64,000 nucleotides of DNA from Metopolophium dirhodum (GCF_019925205.1 NC_083566.1:310001-374000); one strand, 5' to 3'. Numbered from the stretch's first letter, positions 1 to 11,812 are shown. Notes: generated by a model from the sequence alone, not told the origin. Program-made: numbers and translations.

Positions 1-166
1 TGATAACTTTAGCAACTATAAAATAAATACAATTTTACCAAATTATTAATTTTTTTTATTTTAGATAAGATAGCATCACAAAACTAAGTGAGATTTTAAA
101 TTTTGACGGTTATTGAGTTATTACATATTACTTAATATAGTAATATACCATCAGAGTACATGCATT

Positions 167-455
167 TTAAGAGGACATTATACCCACATGTGTTGTCTCC
201 ATCTTACAAGTGCATAACATAGTAAATTATACACTCAGCAGAACACATGTAGCTCCGTTAATTTAAAAATTAAAGTGAATTGACCTCTTATAAAATTTAA
301 AGGTAAGATTATTATCTACTATCTAAGCAACCACAGGGCTTCTTATTATATTTTAATTTTAAAGCAAGTTATGAGTATTTTAAGACGTACAAACAATTTA
401 CAATTTTAAATACTCAAAACTCGCTTTAAAATTAAAATATAATAAAAAGCCAAGG
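167..455. repeat. Palindromic TTAA-ended MITE, copy 1 (truncated)
   Basis: Begins TTAAGAGGACATTATACCCA and continues with the ACATGTGTTGTCTCC block shared by the copies at 2190, 3421 and 9805. The arm folds back on itself around 385-420, where the sequence for 'gagttatgag...' returns as its complement. The right arm stops near 455, so its distal half is missing. It lies just beyond the 3' side of the exon of the minus-strand gene ending at 520. No coding content. Confidence 0.75.
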
Positions 456-499
456 TGCAAAAAGAAATATTATAATAATAATATAAAGCTGACAAATAT

Positions 500-1828
500 C
501 TAATTTGGTACTTGCTTACCTTTTTTATTAGTAACAACTTTTTTCTTTGTAACCGTTTGAAAAACATTGTGTTCCGGTACAAATTCCACGTCATTTCCTT
601 CTCCAATGTCTGAACTCTGATTATCAATAACTGAATTATTTTGTTCTTGTAACTTTTGTTTCATCATTGAAAATGCCATCAGTCGTTTTTTAGCTTGGGA
701 TTTACCCAATACCGTAGATGCTTTGGACACTTTCTCAATAGAGTCATCTTTGCCATTCATTGCAGGTGAGGTTTGCTGTTGATTTACTACCTCGTTAACT
801 GTTTCAGTTGATTGCATTTGATTTTGAGCATTAATTTGATAGCCATGTTGTTGAACCTGACTATTGTATGGTTGCACCTGAGCAATCACAGGCAATCTCT
901 GTTGCTCTGGTGTAATCATAGACATGGTTGGGGGGTCAATGGTCTGTTGAATTATATTGTCAATGTTCTCTGGTATGTTTTGTTGTTCCTCAATTAGTTC
1001 AGATGTCACCGTTTCAAAGGGGGCAGCATTTGTAGTTTGTGTAGGTTTTTCAATAAGAACATCAGGTTTATAGTTTTCAGATAATCCTTTCATAGCATCA
1101 TCATCGTCAGTTTCTGCCGTAGGAGAATATCTGAAACATAAAATACATTTATTATTAGGTATTAGCTAATCAATTATTTTAATATTAAAGATCAATTATA
1201 AAATTTATTATATACAACTGTTTATAATATTTAATAAATACCTATTAGAGTCATCAATTGCAGTGTTTGTTTTATTAGCTGGCTTCTCTTCAACTGGCAA
1301 TTGTACAGAATCAGGTGGTGGTGGAGGTGGTTTTGATGTTTGGGTTTGATTTGCTTGATTAAAATTATAATTGTAATAATTTTGATATGGTTGATAATAT
1401 TGTTGACTATTATAATCCCATTGGTATTGAGGATAAGGATAGCCATAATAATTGTTATAGTTGTACATATAATTATTGTAGTTTGCATAGTTTTGCATGT
1501 TGTAATCAGCCGGATTTGGCGCTGCTGGTGGTTGTGGCAATTGTCCATTATCATTTTTAGGAAGTGGTGGAAGAGGTGGCATAGAATTATCGGTTGGAAC
1601 AATTGTACCTGGTTCAGTAGTAACATTTGCATTTTGAGAACTGACATCAGTTGAGTCTACAGATATTTGGTTTTCGGAATTACTAATTTGATCTACAATG
1701 TTTGAAGGTTCGGCATAATCATTGTTCAACAATACTTTTTCAACTGGCTGACAGTTATTTTCAATGGGTGATAGCTGTTGTTGGGACGTTTCACATATAG
1801 AATTTTCAGTTGCTTCAGGATTATCCAT
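500..1828 (-). CDS. Pro/Gln/Tyr-rich low-complexity protein, 3' part outside window
   Basis: Two joined exons are visible. The first (1828-1242) starts at an ATG that lies four bases after a good acceptor (TTTATTTTAG), so a 5' UTR exon must lie upstream. It ends at a GT donor, and the second (1130 down) joins in frame to give ...DDSNRYSPTAETDDDDAMKG. The protein opens with an acidic, Ser/Asn-rich stretch. About residues 108-160 are packed with Tyr and Asn (NYNNYYGYPYPQY), followed by a PPPPPP run, and the second exon is Gln-rich with a basic segment KKRLMAFSMMKQKLQ. Reading on gives a stop at 500-502, but AAAAAG|GTAAGC at 520/519 is a strong donor, so the coding sequence probably continues beyond the left edge. 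No domain is recognised. The composition suits a nuclear RNA-processing or chromatin protein, which is inference only. Confidence 0.7.
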
Positions 1829-2189
1829 GTTTCTAAAATAAAAAAATATACGTATATCTATATTAAAATTTTTAAAATCTAAATCATAACTTTTTTATTA
1901 ATTTTAAGTTTCCTAACTTCTTTGTTGAAAATAGGTGGTAAAAGTGGTACCAGTTACTTACACAATTTAAATGTCTCCAATCCTATAAATTAGGATCTAC
2001 ATCTATTCTACTGCAACATTTGATTTTTTGGTAAAATATATACAAATCCTGAGTAGGTCCAATTATTATAAATAATTCATAATTTACCTGTTATTATATT
2101 TAAGCAAATATCTTTATATTAAAATGTTGACTAAATTAATCATATGATTAAGAATGATCTCAGATTTTAATAGGTTTTAATTTATTGGT

Positions 2190-2609
2190 TTAAGTGAACG
2201 TCATATCCGCTTGTGTTGTCTCCATCTTACACACGTAAGACATGGCAAATGGTTTACCTAGTTTCAATAGTGTGCTGCTAGTTTTGATATTAGAATAAAT
2301 TTATCTATTATAAAATTTGAAGGTAAGATTATTATCTAGGTCCACACATAGGCTTTAATTGATATTAATAATTTTTAAGAAAGTTATGACCTTTTTGAAA
2401 CTGTACATTTTAAAATGATCATAACTTACTTAAAAATAATATCAATAAAATCCTACCTTGACAATAATCTTACCTTAAATATTTTATAATAGGTCACTTC
2501 ACTCTAATATCAAAACTAACAGCACGCTATGGAAACTGGTGAACAGAAATTTACTATGTTGTACGTTAGTAAAACAGAGACAACACATGTGGGTACGACG
2601 TCCTCTTAA
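2190..2609. repeat. Palindromic TTAA-ended MITE, copy 2
   Basis: A full foldback element. It opens TTAAGTGAACGTCATATCCG and closes GGGTACGACGTCCTCTTAA. The left arm (TGTTGTCTCCATCTTAC, then AAGGTAAGATTATTATCTAG) recurs as its complement in the right arm. TTAA at both ends suggests a piggyBac-type target site, though TTAA could equally belong to the terminal repeat. It sits in the long upstream intron inferred for the minus-strand gene at 500-1828. Confidence 0.8.
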
Positions 2610-3281
2610 ATAAAAATAAATAGGTACCTATATAAGAATATTAACATATAAAATTTTAATAGATCCTTTAAGAATAATTGGTTGGGGGTGTAAATCCCCC
2701 CCCCCCCAAATATATATTGGAAAATAAGTCACTAGTACGGTTTACAAAAAAGTTTGAATGATTAATTTATTCAATAGCAAATATTAAATAAACTAAATAC
2801 CTACTTAATGAAACTAATACATAGTATGCAGGTACCCCAATAAATACCAGCATATTATAATAGATACCTAAAATATTAATTTTTTTTTAACAAAACAGAA
2901 TTAACAGATTTCATAAAATATCATTAAAATTAACATTCAAGTATACTATTAGTTGCTATTAGGTATGTATTTTTCATACATACAAATTTGAAATTTGTCA
3001 ACTTATACCCAGGGCTGACTCAAGCAAAAATCGCCCACTAGACAAAATCAAATTTTTTTGCCCCTAAAATATTAGGAAGGTACTAACTATATAAAATTTA
3101 GATAATGTTCGTATAAACAAAATTGAAAAATAGCCAAATTTTGTACAGTTAGGTATATTGTAAGTTTCATAAAAATCTACAACGCCAATGAATTGTATAT
3201 AACCCCATGTACAACATTATGTTGATACTTAACATTTATAGAAAACACTGTTTCTTAGGTGCAGTTACATCGCACTAACTG

Positions 3282-3406
3282 ACGCAACTAGGAGGGGGTT
3301 TAGCCTCCCCAAAAATATCCCTTATTGCTTTAGATATAAGCCTCCTATAGGTTATTTTTAATAAATTGTTTTGTTAGCCCCTCCAGAATTTTAACCCTAG
3401 TTGCGC
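3282..3406. repeat. Short inverted-repeat element (ACGCAACTAGG...CCTAGTTGCGC), copy 1
   Basis: About 125 bp bounded by CGCAACTAGG and CCCTAGTTGCG. The interior (AATATCCCTTATTGCTTTAG, then ATAAGCCTCCTATAGG and CCAGAATTTTAACC) matches 26813-26964 closely. Two copies with matching ends make this a small dispersed MITE rather than chance. No target duplication was recognised. Confidence 0.65.
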
Positions 3407-3420
3407 CAATGCGCTGACTA

Positions 3421-3851
3421 TCAAGAGGACGCTACAACCCAATGTGTTGTCTGTCTTGTTCAGCGCATGTAAGAACCACTCAGGCTGTAGTCCATGCTAA
3501 GCAACCAAATTTCCACACTATAAAGAGGGTTCTCCTCTTTATAGGTTAGGTGATTTACTGTGCAACATTGTTTTTATTTTTTCAATATGAGAACTACAAA
3601 AAAGTTATTCAAGTTCGAAAAACTCAAAAACAATAAATTTTCAAACAATATTAACTTTTTTGTAGGTATTTGTGATATCAAAAATTAAAACAACATTGTA
3701 TGTTATCATAATGTTCTCCTCTTTCTAGTGTGCAAATTTGATTGCTTAACATAAACTACAGCTTGAGTGGTCCTTACCTGCGAAAACAGTTTTTACTATG
3801 TTTTACATTTGTAAGATGGAGACAGGACATGGAGGTGTAGCGACCTCTTAA
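3421..3851. repeat. Palindromic TTAA-ended MITE, copy 3
   Basis: Opens TCAAGAGGACGCTACAACCC and closes GGTGTAGCGACCTCTTAA, so the ends are inverted repeats of one another with one changed base in the left TTAA. The arms pair over most of about 430 bp: AAGCAACCAAATTTCC on the left answers GCAAATTTGATTGCTT on the right, and the centre carries an AAAAAGTTATTC foldback. Its interior differs from copies 1, 2 and 4 although the ends are the same, which suggests a subfamily. Confidence 0.78.
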
Positions 3852-4354
3852 GTAGTACTGATTCTATCACATATACAAATATACAAGTCTGAGTCTCCCG
3901 TAAATTCCTGAATTTCAGACTAGCTTATTTAAAAAAAATTAAAAAAATGTGAAAATTAGATAAACCTATAACTCTAGGTATAATATATAATTTATATTAA
4001 GTACACTCGGTATAAGATACAACAAATCATTTATTTGCATGGTTGATGATTATTGATATACCTATGACAAATCGACTGAAGAAAGAACATTCAAATTATA
4101 AGCATCAGTATAATATGGATGTAGACATGCACATTAAAATTGGGTGCATAATGCAACGCCATGTCGAAATAGGCTTTGGGTAGCGCATGACTACAGCCTG
4201 AACCACCAAACACGACCAAGCAATGATAGTGGCGGGAGACTAAAAATCTGTTGTGGACTTGGTGCCAGGACGTCGGCGAGAATACCAAATGATTTGTTCA
4301 CCCGTCTATTATTTAAGAGTAAACGAAAACCAAGATTTCAGAGAGGAGATTTAC

Positions 4355-4470
4355 CTCTATGAGGACGACAACGGTTGATATGGAATCTTCGTTTTCGTTC
4401 TAACTGATTGAAGACGTCTTCATGGCATCCATTGAACGACGATTAGACTCGCGCGGGGAACACGCGACAC
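4355..4470 (-). promoter_or_regulatory. Candidate 5' UTR exon and promoter of the minus-strand gene
   Basis: On the minus strand, CCTCATAGAG|GTAAATCTCC at 4355/4354 is a good donor. Upstream of it lies AATCAGTTAG, which contains an arthropod initiator-like TCAGTT. Together with the acceptor at 1834-1833 this gives a 5' UTR exon and an intron of about 2.5 kb for the gene at 500-1828. The stretch from about 4140 to 4480 is less A/T-rich than its surroundings, as expected near a promoter. The start site itself is inferred. Confidence 0.4.
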
Positions 4471-5268
4471 GGTATTGTTATGGTTAGTCCGTAATCCATT
4501 GTCGGTGGTGTTCTCTGGTTATGATAATACACAATAGTATTCAATACTAGGTACAATAATTATATTTCAAATAATTCACATTCGTACAACACCGAAGTAG
4601 GCACGCGTCAGTTTGGACGTAAAAAATTTGAAATGTACAAATCAAAAAACAACAAGAAACGTGTGCAAAATATCAAAAGTCAAAAGCGCACACGCCACAC
4701 GGTAATCGATAAATTACAATATATAATTGTAATTAATAATTATTCGATTGTTCCAACACACACATCATGTTTATATTTTTGCTAAATTATAATATAATAT
4801 TACTCTTGTGGGTATAATAGAAATATGAAATATTCATTATACAAATAACAAAATACAATTTACAATAGAGCATTATTGCAATAACAAATAACGAGGGGAC
4901 GCCATTGGCCAATGGTTTTTACTTTTTATTCTTTTTTTATTATTATTATTACTGCGGGCCGATAGGTTCCCCCAGGTTATCGCCTGTCGGATTGGTGGTG
5001 TTGACTGTTTAGTAGGCGATGCGGCGGGCAATTCATAGTTGATCGCAGATCGCAACGTCTTTGTCGACGCGGTTTCCTCCATGAATTTCGGGGTTCGCAC
5101 AGTGTTATCAAATCAAGTAGAATCCATCATGGTTTTGTTGTTTTGTAGTGTTTACGTTTTTATTGATGCTAAAATTATGTATTTAATGCGATCCAAGATC
5201 GGTCTCACATAGGTTTGGCGGACTTTCGTATCGACCGTTGTGTTTGTGTTCGGCGTACGGTGCTCGCC
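4471..5268. promoter_or_regulatory. Inter-genic region, probable divergent promoter for Ssdp and the minus-strand gene
   Basis: No coding region is supported here. The last 200 bases before the Ssdp ATG are relatively G+C-rich (GCGGGCAATTC, CGACGCGG) and probably hold the Ssdp 5' UTR. An acceptor-like CTCACATAG lies near 5210. An ORF on the opposite strand at 4873-5100 shows no recognisable similarity and is treated as chance. Confidence 0.45.
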
Positions 5269-6534
5269 ATGTACTCGAAAGGCAAGGGGTCGTCGGTGCC
5301 GTCGGACGCACAAGCCAGAGAAAGGTTAGCGCTTTATGTTTACGAATACCTATTGCACACAGGCGCCTCCAAAGCGGCGCAAACGTTCCTCAGCGAGATT
5401 CGCTGGGACAAAAACATCACTCTAGGTGAGCCACCCGGGTTCCTCAGCTCTTGGTGGTGCGTATTTTGGGATCTGTACTGCGCTGCGCCCGAACGCCGCG
5501 ACAACTGCGAACATTCCAGCGAAGCCAAAACATTCCACGACTATGGTTTCGTTAATCCAACCAATTACAACCCCGGTGGCGTAAATGGCATTGGACATAA
5601 CACTGGACCGTCCCCTGGGCCGATGGGCCCAATGCCACCAAACGATTCAATCCCTCCTGGACCCGGAATGCCGCCAAGTTTTTTCAACAACTCAAACATG
5701 AGACCGTCACCCACTCATCCTGTATCACAATCAAGCCCTCATCCGCCACCCAATGCTCCCCACAATCAAATGATGAACCAGCCTTTTATGGGCCCTAGGT
5801 ATCCTGGTGGACCTCGGCCCGGTGTAAGAATGCCACCTCATATGCCTAATGATTTTAATAGCCCAAACCAACCCATGATGAATAATATGGATATTATGCG
5901 TCCTGGACCGCCAGTAATGAATCCTAGAATGAATCTATCGCGGGGTGGCTATGGTCCTCCAATGCGGGGAATGCCTCCTGGTAATGTTATGGGCCCCGGC
6001 CCCGGCCCTGGAATGCATCCTGGTATGGGCATGGGTCCAGTTGGTCGACCTCAATGGACACCGGGTAATCCAAATCATCCAATGGGTTATACATCTTCAT
6101 CACCTGGAAATTACCCTCAAGGCCCCCCCGGTCCTGGTACACCATTGATGGCGAGTCCTCAAGATTCAAACTCTGGTGGTGAAAATATGTACACAATGAT
6201 GAAATCTGTACCTGGCGGTAGTATGCCAGGTGAATTTTCGATGGGAAATCCTGACTCTGCGGGACCATTAGGTCCAATGGGACCAAATTCAATGGGCCCT
6301 GTAATGAATGGTGATGGTATTGAAGGTATAAAACGATCTCCACCTGACGGGCCGAGCACACCAAGAGATGATAGTGGTAGTGGTATGGGTGATTATAACC
6401 TAGGAGGATATGGTGGACCTGTGGACAACGATCAAAATGAATCTGCGGCAATATTGAAAATTAAAGAAAGTATGCAGGAAGAAGCAAAAAGGTTTGAAAA
6501 AGATTCTGACCACCCAGAGTATTACATACCATAA
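5269..6534 (+). CDS. Ssdp: Single-stranded DNA-binding protein Ssdp (LisH / LUFS domain), single-exon coding region
   Basis: Encodes 421 residues from MYSKGKGSSVPSDAQ. This ATG is chosen over the in-frame one at 5215 because family members start MYAKGKG or similar. Residues 1-90 match the conserved LisH/LUFS region: ALYVYEYLLHTGASKAAQTF, EIRWDKNITLGEPPGF and WWCVFWDLYCAAPERRDNCE. The rest is the family's Pro/Gly/Met-rich activation region, and the end (ILKIKESMQEEAKRFEKD) is a charged helix. Ssdp/SSBP proteins bind LIM-domain-binding protein (Chip/Ldb) and stabilise LIM-homeodomain transcription complexes in the nucleus. All 1.26 kb is uninterrupted, while the BtpA, RhoGEF, Aurora and OBP genes downstream are each split into four or more exons. 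Confidence 0.95.
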   Translation: MYSKGKGSSVPSDAQARERLALYVYEYLLHTGASKAAQTFLSEIRWDKNITLGEPPGFLSSWWCVFWDLYCAAPERRDNCEHSSEAKTFHDYGFVNPTNYNPGGVNGIGHNTGPSPGPMGPMPPNDSIPPGPGMPPSFFNNSNMRPSPTHPVSQSSPHPPPNAPHNQMMNQPFMGPRYPGGPRPGVRMPPHMPNDFNSPNQPMMNNMDIMRPGPPVMNPRMNLSRGGYGPPMRGMPPGNVMGPGPGPGMHPGMGMGPVGRPQWTPGNPNHPMGYTSSSPGNYPQGPPGPGTPLMASPQDSNSGGENMYTMMKSVPGGSMPGEFSMGNPDSAGPLGPMGPNSMGPVMNGDGIEGIKRSPPDGPSTPRDDSGSGMGDYNLGGYGGPVDNDQNESAAILKIKESMQEEAKRFEKDSDHPEYYIP

Positions 6535-9531
6535 TAGTTGCAGGCATTTTTAAAGCAACTCATCATCTCTGGTAATTAGAAAAAATTCTTGCCAAAATGT
6601 ATGTATATTTATATTATTACTTATTATTTATCACTTAAAGGTTTAAAGATTACTTAATATCATTGTAAATAGTTCCCAGCGTGTCATGTGAAAACGCTGT
6701 CAATATTATGTGCTTCTTGTATTTTGTTATTTCTTTTATAGTGTTTTAAGACATTTCTGTGGATCACCTTTAATCTTGTATGTTATATTTTAGATTATCG
6801 GTATTTAGATTTATAACTTATGTAACCAAAGGAGTATTTCATAAATATCCATTTTGGGCTTACAGCTAATTACCATTATTGCAATGCAAATTATTATAAT
6901 TTGTCCCCTATGGAAAAATGGACATACTATTTATTTCAATACTTAATCGATATTTTGAATAAGAAAAAACATTAACTTACACCAAGCAAACTGTTTATTG
7001 ATTATAAGCAATTACCTATTAAAAACTGCATTTATAATCAACAATAAACATTAATGCATAATAAATATAGTTCTCCTCTAAATAATATATAAATAAAAAA
7101 TAGCTAAATTTACCATTTGGTATTTTTGATCTTATTATTAAAATTATGTTAATTTTTTTTTAAATTGATAAACATTAAGTATGAATTTACTTAGTTGTTG
7201 TAAATGCAATAAAGTTATTCATATCTTTTTTCTTCTGAGGAACATAGCTGTAAACACTGAAATTATTGTTGAAGTTTCAATCTAAAAAAACTTACCGTGT
7301 ATATGATTTAAAAAGAAATTTAGTGTTTTCATGCTTGTTCTGTAAGAAATTGGCAATTGATAAGAGTTTAATTTATTTTTATCAAATATTGATATTCGTT
7401 TTGCGATGACATGTGCTTAAACCTTGCATAATGTCTCTTTTTGCATACCTACAAATTTATATGATAATCAGTAATCTCTAATTAGTAAAACAACTTAAAA
7501 ATATCCTTGAAATTTTTGGTTGGGATACCAGTTAGTTTAAACAATTAGAGGGTTATATTCAGATTTATTATGCCCATAATTTTAATTAATTTTAAATTAT
7601 TACACACTTTATTTATTTTTGTTTGAAATGTATGTATAAGACGAGGGAAATGAGAAAGATGTAAGATGATTCTCTTATAGACTCATCACATTATCCTAGA
7701 GTGTACCATAAATTTATATTGTATATTAATTTTAACATTTAATCTATTTTTAAACCATTTTCGTCTTTGTGTATGTATGTTGCTGACTTAGTGAGAGGAC
7801 AACCTAAAATTTGTTGTTTAATTTGCATGAAATTTTTTTTTTTTTTTTAAGAATTATGTAAAACGCGTTCTGATATTGTTCTTATTTAGTGTTATAAAAT
7901 ATTGTTCTTAATGTTTATTCTACATAGTGTGACTATATTTTCCCAACCAAACCCTGTCCATAAATGTTTTCTTCTTAAAGCTTGATGCAAATAATTAATT
8001 AATTTTTTTTTTAATTAGTTAAGGTAATATCTAAGTATTCAATATTTGTATAGTATTAAAAGTAGTATAGACATTATTTATTATACTGATATAAAAATAA
8101 AATATATAGTTTGGCTCAAATGTTTAAAGCGCTTTAAATATACGCGCAGATAATTTTGAATTATTATTAAGTACAATTCATGCTTTAATTATGACTTCCA
8201 ATTTGAATGAAAAATTCTATTAACATTTATTTTACATTCTTTTTCATGTGCATTCATCAATATTTTGATACTTCCAGTTTTGTACCTTGGATGTTCTTTC
8301 TTTCTTCCGTTTTAAATTTAATAATTTCCCATATTTTTTTTGTTTAAAATTCTTTTGGAACAAACTAAATAATTTCAAACATTAATCAGAATATATATAC
8401 ATCTGTTAAGAAATATAATTTGGTGTCAACATTTTATGTCAAGTATTGTAAAGTAAATCAAAAAATTAAATATGGTTATTTAAAATTGTATTGTTAATTT
8501 TCAAGAACCTCAATAGCATATATCATTATGTATCATTATGGTCTTATATCAATATTATAATTAGACAAAAATATGTTGTCAAATGAGAGGATCTATATTG
8601 CTTTATTGTATATAATATTGATGTGTATATATAGGCTGTGGATAAAAAATAATATTTAGACAATTATTAAAAAAAAAAATTAAAGCAATCTACCTACTTA
8701 TTGTTAATCATACAAACCTATTTACATTTTAAGGTAATCTAGAAATATATGTACGAATCTAGTATATATTATTGACAAATCCATAATAATTCTTTCCTTT
8801 TTTTCATTTTTATCCCCTTGATCAATCTCTAGTCTTTTTGCCTTTATCTTCTTAAAGTTATAAAAAATGAAAAATAAAGAAAAAGATTATATATACATAC
8901 ACGTATTATACGTTAAGTCAATTAAGTATACAATTATTGTTATAAAAACAAAAATATTATTTATCTTAGTTTCTTTAAAAGATTGTTTGTGTTTCGACGT
9001 TTAGGTCCTATTATTTTCCTTATTATAATGAAATTTAATTCTAATAAATATAATATATAATATAATATTATATAGTTTACAAAAAAAATAATCATTGTCT
9101 ATCTTATTGATACCTAAATAACTGAGAAAAAAATACTTCAGCCTCAATATATTTGCCTCCATGAAATCATATTGAGAAATAAATACTGAATTTATTCAAA
9201 TGTTGAATGATTTCACCAATAGTGAAAATATATAAATTCAAATAAATTGGTGCTTCTTGTTCTTCAGATTATTACAGCACATAGGAGAATTTATTAAAAA
9301 ACATTATGTTGCACTATACAACAAAGGTCAAAAGGCAGGAAATGAGATTTCATGACTTCATATTGTTATGGTTTATGAACTAATGTCAAATATGACTTAT
9401 CTAAGTGATAAGTGTTCTTCAAACAATAAAACGTCTGGGGTATAGTGATTATCTAACAATGAAATTATGGCATGATAATTAGGAAACTCTAATAAGAGGC
9501 ACATTTTTAATGTAAAATAATTATTTATTTT
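6535..9531. other. Ssdp 3' UTR and A/T-rich intergenic DNA
   Basis: No coding region is supported. Candidate polyadenylation signals AATAAA lie at 7043-7048 and 7208-7213, and further A-rich candidates follow, so the 3' UTR may be long. No element shared with the rest of the window was recognised here. Confidence 0.5.
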
Positions 9532-11305
9532 ATGATGAATACCATTCAAAATATTTTCAAGGCGAAATTGAATAATGTCTTTGGGATGATTCATGTTAAA
9601 CCATTACCAGGTAAGAGTATATAAGTATGCAACAGCAGATACATTTCACTATTGCCGTTAGATAAAATTTGAGTCCTGTATTTTAAACTTTGATATTCAG
9701 GCACACCGTTGAATGATAGAAGCATTAAACAAATAGTATACACTGCCTGCAAAGAAGCTGAGATATATATGAAATGTGGTGTAGTAAGCATTCAACAGTT
9801 ATGCTTAAGAAGATGATACACCCGCACGAGTTGTCTCTGTCTTATAAACATGTTATGTGTTAGACAAGGGACAGTTTAACTGTACATTCTGAATAATTCT
9901 ATTAACTCTGTTTTGTTTATAAGACCGAATTAACCTATTATGAAATTTAAAGTAAGATTATTATCTAGTGAACTATGTTATTTTTTTATATTTTAATTTT
10001 AAAGCGTGTTATGACTAGTTTAAATTGTAAATTGTTTGTACTTACATCTTAAATTCTTAAAAAACTTTCTTTAATACTCATAACTCGCTTCAAAATTAAA
10101 ATATAAAAAAACCTAAGAGATTCACTTGATAATACTCTTACCTCTAAATTTCATAATAGTTAAATAGATTCAGAGTATACACTTTATCATGTTGTGTTTG
10201 TAAGACGGATACAACACATGTTAGTTAGTGTCCTCTTAAGACAGTGTCTAATACAATAATGTTATAACTATCAATTGTCATCAACTATAGGACGGAATTG
10301 TTGTTGAAAATATGCATGATATACCTTATATGCCTGCCAAAGAAATAGGTCCGGAAATTGTGTCCTCAATGACTAGAATTTGTACAGCAGTTAGACAATT
10401 GGTACCTGAACACGTCCCTTGTGGTCTGCAAGTGGGTTAAAATTATTATTGTTGTACGACATTTACCGATTTGTCGATAACAACTTTAGATATTGGCTGC
10501 AGCCAATGAAGAAGCAATCGCTGTTGCACATGCAACAGACTTCCAATTTATTAGGGCTGAAGGTTTTGTTTTCGGCCATGTTGCTGATGAAGGTTACATG
10601 GATGCATGTGCTGGTAAGTTATTGAGGTATCGCAAATCAATAGGAGCACAAGATGTGTGTATATTTACAGATATAAAAAAAAAACACAGGTAATTTCTTT
10701 GTACTATCATGTTTATTTAACTAAATTAAATAACTGCAAACTGTAAATATCAAGAATCTTTTAGTCCAACAAAATATATTATTTGTTTCTTATCATTACT
10801 CATAGTTCACATGCCATTACTCAAGATGTAAGTCTAATAGAAACCGCCAAAGCAGCAGAATTCTTTCTGACTGATGGAATTATAGTGACTGGAACTGCAA
10901 CAGGACAACCCGCCAAACCACATGATGTTACTGGTATGCAATTATAATATATTTTATTTTTACATGAACATAGAACATTGTACCCATTGCATACAATATT
11001 CATTTCACCAATTCACAATTTTGTTTTGTAGAAGTTAAAAACTCTGTGGATGTGCCAGTACTTGTTGGATCTGGTGTAACCGTAAACAATGTACAAGAGT
11101 ACAGAGGTGTGAACGGATTCATAATTGGATCTCACTTCAAGAAACATGGCATGTATGAGAATATATTTTGTTACTTCAAAGCTCAGATAACAATAACTAT
11201 ACATAGGTAAATAATATTTGACAACAACTTTTGTTAAACAGGTGGCAAAATGAACTCGATGACACTGTTATTTTAGAATTTATGAATTGCCTAAGAAATG
11301 ACTGA
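9532..11305 (+). CDS. BtpA-family TIM-barrel-like protein (F13E9.13-like)
   Basis: Seven exons: 9532-9610, 9701-9783, 10291-10431, 10490-10689, 10806-10933, 11032-11152, 11242-11305. All join in phase with GT/AG ends to give 271 residues. The start (ATGATG at 9532) follows an in-frame stop at 9508. Conserved family blocks are MIHVKPLPGTPL, CGVDGIVVENMHDIPYM, AAANEEAIAVAHATDF, FIRAEGFVFGHVADEG, IFTDIKKKHSSHAIT, TDGIIVTGTATGQPAKP and PVLVGSGVTVNNV. The family is named for cyanobacterial BtpA, linked to photosystem I stability. Animal members have no settled function. A signal AATAAA overlaps the stop region at 11307. The 9805-10239 MITE sits in intron 2. The 3' end faces the RhoGEF gene about 0.5 kb away. 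Confidence 0.93.
9805..10239. repeat. Palindromic TTAA-ended MITE, copy 4, inside BtpA intron 2
   Basis: Opens TTAAGAAGATGATACACCCG and closes GTTAGTGTCCTCTTAA. The two arms are near-complete complements: TATATTTTAATTTTAAAGCG on the left answers the CGCTTCAAAATTAAAATATA on the right, and ATTATGAAATTTA answers TAAATTTCATAAT. It occupies most of the 507-bp second intron of the BtpA-family gene, so that intron is largely transposon. Confidence 0.85.
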
Positions 11306-11812
11306 AATAAAGAAACATGATTTATCCATTATAGAATGTAAGTTATTGTTTATTTGATTACATGAAGAAAATTTTGATCATAGGCCAGTAATGGAATATG
11401 TTATGGTCTTCATCTTTATAATATGGTATACCTAAGTAATAAGTATTGTACAAAAAAAAAATAAACTAACTAGTTACATGTTTCTAATAAAAATAAATTA
11501 AGTAGTAAAAAAATATAATTGTTATACTTACAATACAAACTTTTATAAATGTGAAAAATATTCAAATTTAAAAATAATTATAATATTACAAATTTAACTT
11601 AAGTAATATATGTTACTACATTAGGAAACATTACCACAAAAGATATTCAAGTATGATTAGTTAATTGTTTACCACAAAAGATATTCAAGTATGACTAGTT
11701 AATTGTTACCAACTACATTCAAACAAAAATGGACAACATAACTGAGATCTGATATTGATGGAGCATAAAAAAGTTATAAGTTAAAAATATAATTATTTCC
11801 ATTTTTGATTTT
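11306..11812. other. Convergent 3' ends of BtpA and RhoGEF genes
   Basis: A/T-rich, with no coding region supported. AATAAA just after the BtpA stop can serve that gene. It contains the 38-bp tandem duplication listed separately. Confidence 0.5.
11632..11707. repeat. 38-bp tandem duplication
   Basis: The unit TACCACAAAAGATATTCAAG (continuing to TTAATTGTT) occurs twice head-to-tail with a 38-bp period and one clear change (GATTAG to GACTAG). It looks like a recent local duplication in the intergenic space between two convergent genes. Confidence 0.85.

Noticed and set aside
1340..1654. 104-codon plus-strand ORF rich in Ile and Val
   Set aside because: It is the complement of the Tyr/Asn-rich repeat exon of the minus-strand gene, so its hydrophobic look is an artefact.
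4873..5100. 75-codon minus-strand ORF upstream of Ssdp
   Set aside because: It lies in the probable Ssdp promoter and 5' UTR, has no recognisable domain, and contains simple AAT-repeat coding (NNNNKK).
5987..6451. 154-codon minus-strand ORF
   Set aside because: It is a shadow of the Pro/Gly/Met-rich Ssdp coding region on the other strand.
9397..9791. Two minus-strand ORFs of 65-66 codons
   Set aside because: They run opposite exons 1 and 2 of the BtpA gene, whose plus-strand exons have family motifs and correct splice sites.
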